Positions 15,959-24,812 of a stretch of 64,000 nucleotides of DNA are shown here, piece by piece. The translations under genes and the position numbers were made by a program. The notes under the pieces are model-generated. The model ran no database searches and was not told the origin of the DNA. It saw only the letters and a program-made list of their open reading frames with translations. This stretch comes from an uncultured Pelagimonas sp. (GTDB taxonomy: Bacteria; Pseudomonadota; Alphaproteobacteria; Rhodobacterales; Rhodobacteraceae). Location of the stretch: positions 1-64,000 of the forward strand of contig CANMPP010000002.1 of assembly GCA_947499735.1 (NCBI GenBank), read 5' to 3'. Every line of letters begins with the position of its first letter. Within the stretch, counting starts at the first letter, position 1.

Positions 15959-17265
15959 TCGTTTCAACTGGCTTAGCTTGCGCCGTCCTGTTGATCGGCT
16001 TTATCCTATTGGTTATGCTGCGTATCCCTGTTGCATTCGCTTTGGGACTAGCCACAGTGCCGCTGGTCCTTATGGATCTGCGATTGACGCCGTTCATCGT
16101 ACTGGATCGTATGTTCCAGTCTTATAATTCTTTCATCCTTTTGGCTGTGCCCTTTTTTCTGTTGGCCGCGAACCTGATGAATTCTGGGCAGATTACCGAC
16201 CGGCTGATCAAATTTGCTCAAGTTCTGACTGGGTGGATGCCGGGGGGATTGGGGCATGTGAATGTAACGGTTTCAATGTTGTTTGCTGGCATTTCCGGAT
16301 CTTCAACTGCGGATGCGGCGGGCTGCGGCAAGATCCTGATCCCGGCCATGGTAAAGGAGGGGTATGATTCTCGTTTTGCCGTTGCGCTCACCGCTTGTTC
16401 GTCTGTTATGGGCGTAATCATCCCACCTTCGATCTTAATGATCGTTTGGGGTGGCGTTATGAACACTTCTGTAGGCGCTTTATTCCTTGCCGGAGCACTT
16501 CCAGGTATTTTGATTGGCGGCGCCCTGATGGCTACCGTTTACGGTTATGCGAAAGTATACTCTTACCCAGTTACAAAGCGACCGACAGGCAAAGAGGTCT
16601 TTGATGCATTCGTGTCCGCGATACTTGCGATGTTTACGCCGATTTTTGTGGTTGGTAGCATCGTTTTAGGTTGGGTAACCCCAACAGAAAGCGCGATTAT
16701 TGCAGCTGGCTATTCCTTGATCCTAGGCATGTTCGTGTATCGTACAGTGACGTTCAAAGATCTGGGCAACATCTTGTATGATACAGGCCGCTTTGCATCG
16801 ATCTCGCTCTTCGCGATTGGTACGGCATCTGCATTCGGATGGCTGTTGGCATTCTTTAATGTACCGCGCCTGATCGTGGACTTTATGGTTGGCCTTGATT
16901 TCGGTCCGGTTGGAACTGCAATGGTGATTGCATCCCTGTTCCTGATTTTCGGCCTCTTCATTGACGCGATCCCAACGATCATCATTCTGGGCACAGTTTT
17001 GATGCCAGTGGCGCAGGCTGCTGACATTCATCCGGTTGTCTTTGCGATCATCGGCATCATCTCTTTGGCGTTTGGTCTGGTGACACCGCCATACGGGCTC
17101 TGTTTGTTGATATCTGCAGCCATTGGGGGACATAACGTTGTTCAGGTCATGCGCGACGTGGCGATCATCCTGCTGCCGATGCTGCTGATCCTGCTGTTGA
17201 TCATCTTCGTGCCAGAAATCGCACTGTGGTTGCCAAAAATGCTTATGCCGGCGACCTTTAACTAA
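15955..17265 (+). CDS. TRAP transporter large permease, DctM family
   Basis: 436 residues, highly hydrophobic with about 12 membrane segments. Family marks include MLFAGISGSSTADAAG, the CSSVMGVIIPPSI loop and VTPPYGLCLLISA near the C-terminus. It forms the substrate and sodium translocation path in the inner membrane. It is the third gene of the dctPQM operon and is followed by a terminator hairpin. The substrate is unknown. Confidence 0.93.
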   Translation: MIVSTGLACAVLLIGFILLVMLRIPVAFALGLATVPLVLMDLRLTPFIVLDRMFQSYNSFILLAVPFFLLAANLMNSGQITDRLIKFAQVLTGWMPGGLGHVNVTVSMLFAGISGSSTADAAGCGKILIPAMVKEGYDSRFAVALTACSSVMGVIIPPSILMIVWGGVMNTSVGALFLAGALPGILIGGALMATVYGYAKVYSYPVTKRPTGKEVFDAFVSAILAMFTPIFVVGSIVLGWVTPTESAIIAAGYSLILGMFVYRTVTFKDLGNILYDTGRFASISLFAIGTASAFGWLLAFFNVPRLIVDFMVGLDFGPVGTAMVIASLFLIFGLFIDAIPTIIILGTVLMPVAQAADIHPVVFAIIGIISLAFGLVTPPYGLCLLISAAIGGHNVVQVMRDVAIILLPMLLILLLIIFVPEIALWLPKMLMPATFN

Positions 17266-17288
17266 GGGTCCAAGCATAGCGACGAAAC

Positions 17289-17325
17289 AAAAACGCCCAG
17301 GCGCATAAATTGCGGCTGGGCGTTT
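17289..17325. terminator. Terminator between dctM and the VWA-Hint gene
   Basis: Arms AAACGCCCAG and CTGGGCGTTT with a short GC-rich inner stem, flanked by A-rich sequence on the left and T-rich on the right. It can act in both directions between the two convergent genes. Confidence 0.75.
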
Positions 17326-17351
17326 GTCATTTTATCCTCAGGGTCGTGGGC

Positions 17352-19001
17352 CTAGTGGATTGTTTCTAAGCTATGATGTGCACTAGCGCGATCTGGGTCT
17401 GGTGCGAAAACCGACTTATTGTTTTTCTTCAATCTTTCAATCAGACGCTTCTGCATCTTGCCATGAGGCAATGGCCGTGCTGCGTGTTGTGCTCGTTCTG
17501 AGACCAATAACTCTGGAAACAGCGTTGAGATCTCTTCAATCACGGGTTTTGGCAAAACGGCCTGTGCCAATGCACCAATATACAGGCTTTCCGTATAAGC
17601 GCCGTCTGACACGACAATTTCGTGCTGATCTAATAGGAAATGCACATAGGTCACGTGCTGGATATCTTCGGCTATTTCAATTCCGGGCAGACCAACCAAA
17701 CGGATCGCAGCGACCAACACTTCTGACGTGTCAAACATGCGCTGCGCCACTTGCGATTTTACAAGCACCCTATGCTGCCGTGACACAAGCATATCACGCG
17801 ATGGCTGGGCGGGGCCCAGACTGCCTGCGCGAATGCGGACAGGGCGGAGCTTAGGATTGGTTTGCATCATGGATGCGGTCACTTTGCGTAATCCAATCCA
17901 GCGAATGGGTTGGAAACCGTGATCCAATGTCAGGATCTGATTGTTGGGGTTCAAGGTGCCTGCGCTGATTTCACCCATATTGGTGACAATTTTCGTGTCA
18001 AAGGAAAAACAGGGCACAGCAGGGACGATGATGGATGACGTTGAAATAGTCGATTGACCATTGTCAAATGTCGTTGTGATCTGAACGTTGACATCAGTAC
18101 CGTCTATCGGATCGGGCTCTAGATCAATCATTTGGGCATTGATCGCGTATCCGGTGGGGGTGGGCAAAAGCGGGCTGTTTGCAGCACCAACCACGTAGGT
18201 TTCCGTATAGGTCAGCGTAGCGCCAGGTGTGTTCGGGTCGTCATAAGTAAACGTAATCGTCACTGAATCTACGTCGACATTTGGTGGTGGCGAATTGATC
18301 TCTTCGATCAGGGCAGCGGCATCTGTTACGATCGCGCCTCCACCCGTATTATCTAAATCGTTTAAACCGCCATTGGAGCCAGCTGTTAGGCTGGCATTGG
18401 ATCCAACACCAATGCCGGAAATATTCGCCCCGAAATCGTCAATCAGATCTTGGGCTTCATCGTCGAAATTCCCACCTCTATTTTGCAAACCATCGGACAT
18501 GAAAACGACTGTGTTGCTTGATGTGTCATCCACGCCCTGTCCGGTCCAAACATCGTGTAGATCCGATAGCGGATCGGAAAAGTTTGTCAGCCCGCCGGGG
18601 GATAAATCATCCAAAGCGTCTTCAAACGCAGCTTGATCATTCAGGTCAAACGTTCCCAGAGGTGTGCCGGACGAATTGTATTCCACCAAAGTGATATTGA
18701 TACGATCCGGGTCGTAGCCGAGGTCAATATAGTTCTGGAACAGCGCCTTTGCCGCGATCACCTGTGCCTCAAGAAAAGTATCCGTTGTGCCATCGCCATC
18801 AACGTCGCTTCCGGAGGAGCCACTGGTTGATCCTGACGTATCAATGATCAGCCCGATATTGATGTCAGAATTGTCTGTCGCACCAATATCAACAGTATGA
18901 CTAAATTCAATTTCGCCATCCACTGTGAAATCTGGAACGGTTGATGTGGTGCTGACATTCTGACCATTCGATAATGTGCCACTTTCAGTTATCGTTTGCA
19001 T
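17352..19001 (-). CDS. VWA-domain protein with C-terminal Hint domain
   Basis: 549 residues. A von Willebrand A domain starts near residue 47 with an intact MIDAS motif DTSGSTS (D54, S56, S58) and a VVFMSDGLQNRGG strand later. A linker of beta-rich sequence follows, then a Hint domain beginning at C331 (VPCFSFDTKIVTN) with the HGFQPIRWIG, SRQHRVLV and YTESLY signatures. Hint domains can cleave the chain or transfer a group at their N-terminal Cys, so the VWA part may be released or anchored after self-processing (inference). No classical signal peptide is seen; type I or other non-Sec secretion is possible. Its Hint region closely resembles that of the gene at 36775. It is monocistronic, with a long AT-rich upstream region. 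Confidence 0.87.
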   Translation of the reverse strand: MQTITESGTLSNGQNVSTTSTVPDFTVDGEIEFSHTVDIGATDNSDINIGLIIDTSGSTSGSSGSDVDGDGTTDTFLEAQVIAAKALFQNYIDLGYDPDRINITLVEYNSSGTPLGTFDLNDQAAFEDALDDLSPGGLTNFSDPLSDLHDVWTGQGVDDTSSNTVVFMSDGLQNRGGNFDDEAQDLIDDFGANISGIGVGSNASLTAGSNGGLNDLDNTGGGAIVTDAAALIEEINSPPPNVDVDSVTITFTYDDPNTPGATLTYTETYVVGAANSPLLPTPTGYAINAQMIDLEPDPIDGTDVNVQITTTFDNGQSTISTSSIIVPAVPCFSFDTKIVTNMGEISAGTLNPNNQILTLDHGFQPIRWIGLRKVTASMMQTNPKLRPVRIRAGSLGPAQPSRDMLVSRQHRVLVKSQVAQRMFDTSEVLVAAIRLVGLPGIEIAEDIQHVTYVHFLLDQHEIVVSDGAYTESLYIGALAQAVLPKPVIEEISTLFPELLVSERAQHAARPLPHGKMQKRLIERLKKNNKSVFAPDPDRASAHHSLETIH

Positions 19002-19451
19002 ATAGTTTCTACCATTTACACTGCATATTCGGAAAAGTCGCTAATAAGAAGCGTTTTTAAATCACGGATTTCGTATCGTGAGCCTTGCAACCTATACGGT
19101 GTTCTGCTTTTAAAAAACACTTTATAGTTTATTTAAGTGATTGTTTTACTTGGTCATTTTGCGTGTCCAATCGGGTGGGTTTGATTGGATCTAATTCTGA
19201 AATGATTTTATGTTAATTATTTAGTAAATTATTTGTGAGGTCAGTTTTTTTCGGCCAAAGATGGTAATCTTATGGCCTGTATCATTGCTGATTTTGTTCG
19301 TTTTATTTCTGTTGGCGGGGAATTTTAACCGAGATTCTACAGAAATTGACGTAAGGCTGATCGGCGTCAGTGTGTCACGCAATCGCTAATTCGGTTGATT
19401 CCTTTTAGAAATGAAATAATCTGTTTGGGCACACATTTTCTGGGGGAAATC
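19002..19451. other. AT-rich divergent region upstream of the VWA-Hint gene and the amidohydrolase trio
   Basis: About 450 bp without a convincing gene. It must carry divergent promoters. A near-match to a CtrA box (TTAA-N7-GTAA, 19213-19227) is present. No terminator, repeat array or RNA gene is visible. Confidence 0.45.
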
Positions 19452-20261
19452 ATGCGTAAACTGTTTCTTGTCCTTGCGACCAGTTGTGGCATGGCCGGCG
19501 CTGTTGTCGCGCAAGACCTGCCAATATTTGATGCGCATATGCATTACAGCCATGATGCGGTTCTGGCCGTGCCCCCGGAACAGGTGGTCGATATCCTTCG
19601 TAAAGCCGGGGTTAAGAAAGCATTGGTGTCTAGCTCGGATGATCGCGGCACACAGTTGTTAAAGGCCGCAGCACCGGACATCATTGTACCCGCGCTGCGC
19701 CCATATCGCCGACGTGGTTTGATCAACACATGGATGCATGATGCCAGCGTGATCGATTATCTAGAACGTCATCTGGCCGAAAACCACTATGAAGCCATTG
19801 GTGAATTTCATGCCTATGGCGATGACATCCAAACGGATGTGATCCAGCGCATGATCGAAATGGCGAAAGAGCGCAATTTGCTGCTGCATCACCATGGCGA
19901 TCGTGAAGCTCTGGATTTGATCTTTGACACATGGCCAGAGGCACGGGTCCTTTGGGCACATTCTGGTTTTGAGGGACCTGAGGATGTGGTCGATGCGCTT
20001 GACACATACCCACGCCTTTGGGCTGATTTGGCGTTTCGTTCTGAAATGGCATCGCGCGGCGATTTGAAAGACGAATGGCGGGCCGCGTTTGAAGCCCATC
20101 CTGATCGTTTCATGGTGGGCACCGATACTTTCGCACCGGAACGGTGGTATTATGTTGGTCCACACGCGGAATTTTCCCGTGGCTGGTTGGCGCAACTGCC
20201 AAATGAGATTGCCACAAATATCGCATATGCAAATGCAGAACGGATGTTGGCCACAAAATGA
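19452..20261 (+). CDS. Exported amidohydrolase-family protein
   Basis: 269 residues with a Sec signal peptide of about 20 residues ending VVAQ. The mature part starts a metal-dependent hydrolase TIM barrel with D27-A-H29-M-H31, further histidines in LLHHHGD and WAHSGFEG, and GTDTFAP near the C-terminus as the catalytic Asp segment. Substrate unknown. The ATG at 19452, behind GGGGGAA, was chosen over an upstream in-frame ATG at 19395 because it begins the signal peptide. It overlaps the next gene by 4 bp and belongs to an exported three-gene set with a di-heme protein. Confidence 0.85.
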   Translation: MRKLFLVLATSCGMAGAVVAQDLPIFDAHMHYSHDAVLAVPPEQVVDILRKAGVKKALVSSSDDRGTQLLKAAAPDIIVPALRPYRRRGLINTWMHDASVIDYLERHLAENHYEAIGEFHAYGDDIQTDVIQRMIEMAKERNLLLHHHGDREALDLIFDTWPEARVLWAHSGFEGPEDVVDALDTYPRLWADLAFRSEMASRGDLKDEWRAAFEAHPDRFMVGTDTFAPERWYYVGPHAEFSRGWLAQLPNEIATNIAYANAERMLATK

Positions 20262-20632
20262 TGCGGTTTGTTATGCCGCTGTGCGGGTTGGCAAGTTCGG
20301 CCTTGGCCTGCGGAGAGGGTCAGATGCTTGTCGCGCGCACAAGTGATGCCCCATCTGCAGAAATTCTGTTTGATGATGTGCCCCGAGCTGCTCCTTTTTC
20401 GCTCACCGTACAGTTTTGCGATGGGGAAGGGCCCCAAGATATCCAGGTGGATGCACTGATGCCGGCCCACCAACATGGTATGAATTATGACCCGGTTGTT
20501 TCGGCACAAGGGCAGGGTACGTATCGGGTGGATGGGATGCTTTTTCACATGCCGGGTCATTGGGAAATCCGTGTGGATGCCCGTTTCGGCGCCGACACCA
20601 CCACCTATACCTATGACGCACTGGTGAAATGA
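20258..20632 (+). CDS. Small exported YtkA/FixH-like protein
   Basis: 124 residues with a short hydrophobic N-terminus consistent with a signal peptide (cleavage near ALA-C). The remainder is a beta-sandwich-like domain with DALMPAHQHGMNYDP, a histidine and methionine pattern seen in YtkA-like domains and possibly metal-binding, and MLFHMPGHWEIRVDA. Function is not known. Overlaps of ATGA type with both neighbours indicate a tightly coupled operon with the amidohydrolase and the cytochrome peroxidase-like gene. Confidence 0.75.
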   Translation: MMRFVMPLCGLASSALACGEGQMLVARTSDAPSAEILFDDVPRAAPFSLTVQFCDGEGPQDIQVDALMPAHQHGMNYDPVVSAQGQGTYRVDGMLFHMPGHWEIRVDARFGADTTTYTYDALVK

Positions 20633-21768
20633 TCCGCGTTGCGGCCCTCATATTGTGCGCCACTTTCATGGCAACGGCATCTTTTGCCGAAGTGCTTTTA
20701 ACTGACGATGAAATCGAACAGCTGCGCGCGTTTGGACCATGGCCGCCCGAAATCGTGCGGGATCCCAGCAATCGCGTGTCTGGCAACCCGCGTGCGATCA
20801 CATTGGGCAATGCCTTGTTTCGCGATCCGATCCTTTCGGTTGATGGTGCTTTCGCATGCGCCGGTTGTCATGATCCAGAAGGGGCGTTTACGGTGCCGTT
20901 GCCCCGTGCCATGGGACGGGTTCTTTTGGATCGCAATAGCCCCAGTGTCCGCAATTTAACGGGCCTTAGATGGTTCGGCTGGGGCGGGCGTAGTGATACC
21001 CTTTGGGCGGCCAGCCTTCACCCGATCATAGAAGAAACGGAAATGGCCCGAACCGCCAATGATCTGGCGGATGCGATTGAGGCCAGCCTTTATGCAGCCC
21101 CCTACCAAGCGCTTTTTGGTCCCTTATCGGACCAGAGTTCCGAGACTGTATTGGTCAATGTCGCCAAGGCATTGGCGGCCTATCAAGAAACCCTGATCAC
21201 GCCGCGAACACCGTTTGATGAGTTTCGTGATGATTTGACGTCGGGAGATCATGAGGCTGCAATCGCCTATCCCAAGGATGCGCAACGTGGCCTCAAATTG
21301 TTTTTGGGTGAGGGAAATTGTGCTTTTTGCCATAGTGGGCCACGATTTACGAATAACGAATTTCACGATGCTGGGGTGCCCTATTTCCTATCTCAGGCAC
21401 AGGTGGATTCCGGCCGCTATGGAGGTCTGCAAAACCTGTTGGTCAGCCCATATACACTAGATAGTGCGTGGTCCGATGATCCAGATCGCTCGGGTGCATG
21501 GGCTGTGCAAAATGTGCGCCAGACACATTCAGATTTTGGGACGTTCCGCACCCCCGGCTTGCGAGGCGTTGCACAAACTGCCCCGTATATGCACGATGGA
21601 AGCCTTTCAACGCTTTTTGATGTCGCAGATCACTACAGTAATATTGATCTGGAACGCATGCATGCTGATGGTGAAGCGATTTTGCTGCCATTGGGGTTAA
21701 GTGAACAGGAAAAGGCAGATCTCGTTGCCTTCCTGCAGACACTAAGCGCTCCAAACCAAGATGAATAA
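20629..21768 (+). CDS. Di-heme cytochrome c peroxidase / MauG-family protein
   Basis: 379 residues with a signal peptide ending ASFA. Two c-type heme motifs are present: C77-AGC80-H81 and C231-AFC234-H235. The order and spacing match bacterial di-heme peroxidases and MauG-like enzymes, which reduce peroxide or carry out oxidative protein modification in the periplasm. Other marks are NSPSVRNLTGLRWFGWGGR and FRTPGLRGVAQTAPYMHDG. The protein is cotranscribed with an exported hydrolase and a His/Met-rich small protein, so it may act on a partner made by the same operon (inference). Confidence 0.92.
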   Translation: MIRVAALILCATFMATASFAEVLLTDDEIEQLRAFGPWPPEIVRDPSNRVSGNPRAITLGNALFRDPILSVDGAFACAGCHDPEGAFTVPLPRAMGRVLLDRNSPSVRNLTGLRWFGWGGRSDTLWAASLHPIIEETEMARTANDLADAIEASLYAAPYQALFGPLSDQSSETVLVNVAKALAAYQETLITPRTPFDEFRDDLTSGDHEAAIAYPKDAQRGLKLFLGEGNCAFCHSGPRFTNNEFHDAGVPYFLSQAQVDSGRYGGLQNLLVSPYTLDSAWSDDPDRSGAWAVQNVRQTHSDFGTFRTPGLRGVAQTAPYMHDGSLSTLFDVADHYSNIDLERMHADGEAILLPLGLSEQEKADLVAFLQTLSAPNQDE

Positions 21769-21786
21769 ACCTTTTAAGGGGGGCAC

Positions 21787-22422
21787 ATGCCGACCATCGA
21801 ATATTTCTACTCTGCACATTCTGCGTATGCCTATTTAGGCCATCCTCGTTTGTTAGACATTTGTGCCAAATATGACTGCCAGTTGATACACCGGCCTATG
21901 AATCTGTCCCCCGTCATTCGCGCCGCTGCGGATGACCAACCTGGCAAGCGATCGCAAAAGATCCGCGATTATTTCTTTGGCCGTGAACTAGAACGGTGGA
22001 GTGAACTTCGAGGGCTCGATATGGTGCCGTTTCGACCAACCTTTCATGACGCCCCACTGGATCTGTCGAATGGACTGTTGATCGCGGCTGTTCAAGCAAA
22101 GGCGAATGTAGATGCTCTGGCGTTTGCGTTGTTTCAGGCGCATTGGCGTGACGATATCGATCTAAGTGATCCCGCTGCATTGACCGCGGCAGCAGCGCAG
22201 GTTGACATCGATGCAGCCCCTTTGCTGGAGGTGGCGATGAGTGACGACATTCAAACCATCCACGCACAGAATACAGAAATGGCCATTGCAAAAGGTGTGC
22301 CAGGTTCACCGGCATATTTTTTAGATGGCGATTTGTATTATGGGCAGGACCATTTGGATATTTTGGAACGCGCAATCGTGCAATCCTTTGGTCCGTCGCG
22401 GTTTTATAAGCCTGAAACTTAA
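21787..22422 (+). CDS. 2-hydroxychromene-2-carboxylate isomerase-like protein (DsbA-fold)
   Basis: 211 residues of the kappa-class GST / DsbA-like family. The opening IEYFYSAHSAYAYLG corresponds to the family's substrate and glutathione site with Ser instead of a CxxC pair, and KGVPGSPAYFLDGDLYYGQDHL is the conserved cis-Pro and C-terminal signature. Related enzymes isomerise 2-hydroxychromene-2-carboxylate in naphthalene degradation using glutathione, but no such pathway is visible here, so the actual substrate is open. A strong AGGGGGG site precedes the ATG, 18 bp after the peroxidase-like gene, so it may be the last gene of that operon. Confidence 0.88.
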   Translation: MPTIEYFYSAHSAYAYLGHPRLLDICAKYDCQLIHRPMNLSPVIRAAADDQPGKRSQKIRDYFFGRELERWSELRGLDMVPFRPTFHDAPLDLSNGLLIAAVQAKANVDALAFALFQAHWRDDIDLSDPAALTAAAAQVDIDAAPLLEVAMSDDIQTIHAQNTEMAIAKGVPGSPAYFLDGDLYYGQDHLDILERAIVQSFGPSRFYKPET

Positions 22423-22512
22423 ATCAAAATTTTCCGACGGAAACTGAATATCCTGCCGTGTAACACTTGTAACCAGCTCAGAGACAGGGTTGGAAAAAGT
22501 GGAGTACACATA

Positions 22513-22851
22513 ATGAAACGTTTTACTTTTGCACCTGCCGTTCTTGGCGCAGCTATCGTAGCAGTATCTTTGACCACCGCTCATGCACAGGGTCAGGGGC
22601 CGGATCGGGCACAAGTCATGGCAGATATCGCGGGTTCATTGAATGTCAGCCAAGATGCTCTGATGTCATGCCTGCCAGAACGTCCCGAACGCTCTGCTGA
22701 TGGTCAGTCCACAGACAAAGGGGAGCGTCCAAATCGACCGCGCCCAAATTTTGAAGAAATCTCGGCATGCTTGACCGATGGCGGTACAGCAGTATCCGCA
22801 GAGCAGGTTCAAGCAGCCTTTGAAGAACACGGCCCTAAGCGTCGTAAATAA
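22513..22851 (+). CDS. Small exported hypothetical protein
   Basis: 112 residues with a clear signal peptide ending TTAHA. The mature part is charged, rich in Pro, Arg and Glu, with two short helical segments each ending in a Cys followed by Leu (MSCLPERP and ISACLTDGG), suggesting two half-repeats or one disulfide. No family is recognised. A GGAG ribosome-binding site sits 8 bp before the ATG. A terminator follows, so the gene is probably its own unit. Confidence 0.75.
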   Translation: MKRFTFAPAVLGAAIVAVSLTTAHAQGQGPDRAQVMADIAGSLNVSQDALMSCLPERPERSADGQSTDKGERPNRPRPNFEEISACLTDGGTAVSAEQVQAAFEEHGPKRRK

Positions 22852-22913
22852 TTGGATCCGCGGCGCGTTTTATCGTCCCCCTGTATGGAAACGTACCCGA
22901 TCCAGTAAAAATG

Positions 22914-22937
22914 GCCGCAGGATCTGCGGCGATTTTT
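22914..22937 (+). terminator. Rho-independent terminator after the small exported protein
   Basis: A perfect 7-bp stem GCCGCAG / CTGCGGC with a GAT loop is followed by GATTTTT. It isolates the preceding genes from the AT-rich orphan gene downstream. Confidence 0.8.
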
Positions 22938-23011
22938 ATGAACCTCAGGCATTGATTTTGAATAAGCAATAATTAACATTGGTTAATGTGAGATTATTGT
23001 GAGGTTCTATT

Positions 23012-24457
23012 TTGGCTGTATTTGCTACAGAGTTTCCCGTTAAAACAGGTCTTACGCGTGCCCAGTTTAGTGCTGAGTCAATCGCTTGGGTCCGTGGAAT
23101 TAATAAATGTACCATTCTTGATGACTTCGATGACCGTGAATTTCACGATGACGAAGCAACTTTGGAAAATGCAAAAGGTGAAACGTTCAGCCTAAAATCT
23201 TACTCAGCGTCTGTAGCGAAGATTTTTGGGGTTCGCTTAGAACTTCCGGACTTCGATGGACGAATTTGGAGAAGTGAATGCGTTTACTCGGACTTGGGGT
23301 CTAAAGCATTTCTTCGCGTCAAAGCGCATTGTGTGGCGCAAGATGCAACCGCGAAAATCATAACTCCCAAAAAACCACATTTCATCAAGCAGGTACTCTT
23401 TGAAGGCTGGGGTGCCAGAGATGTTTTTTTTGAAAGTAGCTGTTTTCCACATCATTTATCGATGGAAGAGGTGGAGCTCGCGGATGATGTGATTTGTGGG
23501 CGTGCGAGTGAATTTTTGCCTTGCGTATATGTGTCTCGTTGCAATGATAACACTCTTCCCATCGATGTGGACAGGCTTGCCATCGAGTTGTCTGGCATGT
23601 GCCATGTAATTGTAGAACCTAGCAGGTCTTTTTCTTTCGATCTGATGGACACGTGTTCTCAAAAAAACCCTTACGGTGGTGCAATAAGTTTAATACGGCC
23701 GGGGGGAGAAGAATTAGGACGTTTCTTTTTTCGCCACCCGAAAAGAGATGCAAGGCTGCTTGCAAGTGAATGTCTCCGTCGTTCAAATGATTTGATGTCC
23801 ACTCTTGCGGCTCAAAAAGGTTGGGAATGGCATGAGCTTTTGGTGGAACATTCTAAGGTCCTGAGGGCTAGAATTAGTCATGAAAGTTCCAAAGAAGAAA
23901 TCAAAGAACTTGAAGAACTCTACGAACAGGAGCTTGATGTTAAAGACAAAGAAATTGCGTCTCTAAAGTCGCAGCTAGCTTCCGTTTCCGCCATGAAAAA
24001 AAGTGCTTTGGAACAATCAGATCACTTGGTGTCATCACAAATGGTCGACGCCATCGGAAACGAGTTGTATCCAGGTGAGTTTTCCGATCGTCTTCGGTAT
24101 TTGATTGAAGTTGTTGCGCAGCAGAAAACAATTGATGATGCGGATCGAAGGACTCTGGAGTTCGCGAAACTTTTTGTACAGAAATCTAAATTTTCGGGAG
24201 GTGCCCAAAATTTGGAGGCTCGGATGAAGGCGGCTTCGCGAGACGGAAATACAATTTTGAGACAACTTGGCGGAATTTTGACCAGCTTGGGTTTCGATAA
24301 GACCAAAGGTGGAAAGCATTTTTTATTTAAAGCGCCGGCTCGCTTGTTTGGGCTTTCAAATCAGACATTCCCCTCTACTCCCAGTGATTCTCAAAGAGGA
24401 GGTAGAAACAAAGTAGGTGAGATTATAGAAAATTTTGGTCTCAAAAACTTAAAGTAA
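23012..24457 (+). CDS. AT-rich orphan protein with coiled coil and HicA-like C-terminus
   Basis: 481 residues, not recognised as a known family. The start is a TTG at 23012 behind GAGG. The first 270 residues form a mixed alpha/beta region with a CHVIVEPSRSFSFDL strand and a NPYGGAISLIRPGG turn. Residues about 285-330 are a charged coiled coil (EEIKELEELYEQELD). The last 75 residues read like a HicA-type fold: a helix, then GFDKTKGGKHFLF, then a Pro-rich strand and NKVGEIIENFGL. Base composition and codon use are clearly more AT-rich than neighbours. The gene is bracketed by terminators and next to ribosomal protein genes. It looks acquired; a role in phage or plasmid defence is possible but speculative. 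Confidence 0.8.
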   Translation: MAVFATEFPVKTGLTRAQFSAESIAWVRGINKCTILDDFDDREFHDDEATLENAKGETFSLKSYSASVAKIFGVRLELPDFDGRIWRSECVYSDLGSKAFLRVKAHCVAQDATAKIITPKKPHFIKQVLFEGWGARDVFFESSCFPHHLSMEEVELADDVICGRASEFLPCVYVSRCNDNTLPIDVDRLAIELSGMCHVIVEPSRSFSFDLMDTCSQKNPYGGAISLIRPGGEELGRFFFRHPKRDARLLASECLRRSNDLMSTLAAQKGWEWHELLVEHSKVLRARISHESSKEEIKELEELYEQELDVKDKEIASLKSQLASVSAMKKSALEQSDHLVSSQMVDAIGNELYPGEFSDRLRYLIEVVAQQKTIDDADRRTLEFAKLFVQKSKFSGGAQNLEARMKAASRDGNTILRQLGGILTSLGFDKTKGGKHFLFKAPARLFGLSNQTFPSTPSDSQRGGRNKVGEIIENFGLKNLK

Positions 24458-24487
24458 AAAAACCCCACTGGAATCAGCGGGGTTTTT
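24458..24487. terminator. Bidirectional terminator between the orphan gene and rplW
   Basis: Arms AAACCCCACTG and CAGCGGGGTTT with a GAAT loop and one mismatch; A-run on the left and TTTTT on the right allow termination in both directions. For the minus strand it closes the rpsJ-rplC-rplD-rplW transcript directly after rplW. Confidence 0.85.
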
Positions 24488-24515
24488 CATGATTTTGGCG
24501 CGTGCCTAAGCGATC

Positions 24516-24812
24516 TTACAGACCGGTGGATACGTCGATTGTGTTGCCCTCTTCGAGGGTCACATAAGCTTTTTTCACGTCTTTACGGGTACCGATTTTA
24601 CCCTTGAAACGTTTGACTTTACCTTTGGTAACTGTCGTGTTGACCGCTTTCACCTTAACACCAAAGAGTGCTTCAACAGCTTCTTTGATCATTGGTTTAT
24701 TCGCGTCGATCGCCACTTCAAACACAACGGCGTTGTTTTCAGACGCCATGGTGCTTTTTTCGGTGATGACCGGCTTGCGGATCACATCGTAATGTTCTGC
24801 CTTAGCGCTCAT
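24516..24812 (-). CDS. rplW: 50S ribosomal protein L23
   Basis: 98 residues, the normal bacterial L23 length. It opens [17 protein letters not shown], the family signature, and has [20 protein letters not shown], the basic rRNA-binding loop. L23 binds 23S rRNA near the exit tunnel and docks trigger factor and SRP. The start overlaps the rplD stop by 4 bp. Here it ends the transcript: a terminator follows 29 bp later, and rplB is not downstream as it is in most bacteria. Confidence 0.98.
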   Translation of the reverse strand: MSAKAEHYDVIRKPVITEKSTMASENNAVVFEVAIDANKPMIKEAVEALFGVKVKAVNTTVTKGKVKRFKGKIGTRKDVKKAYVTLEEGNTIDVSTGL

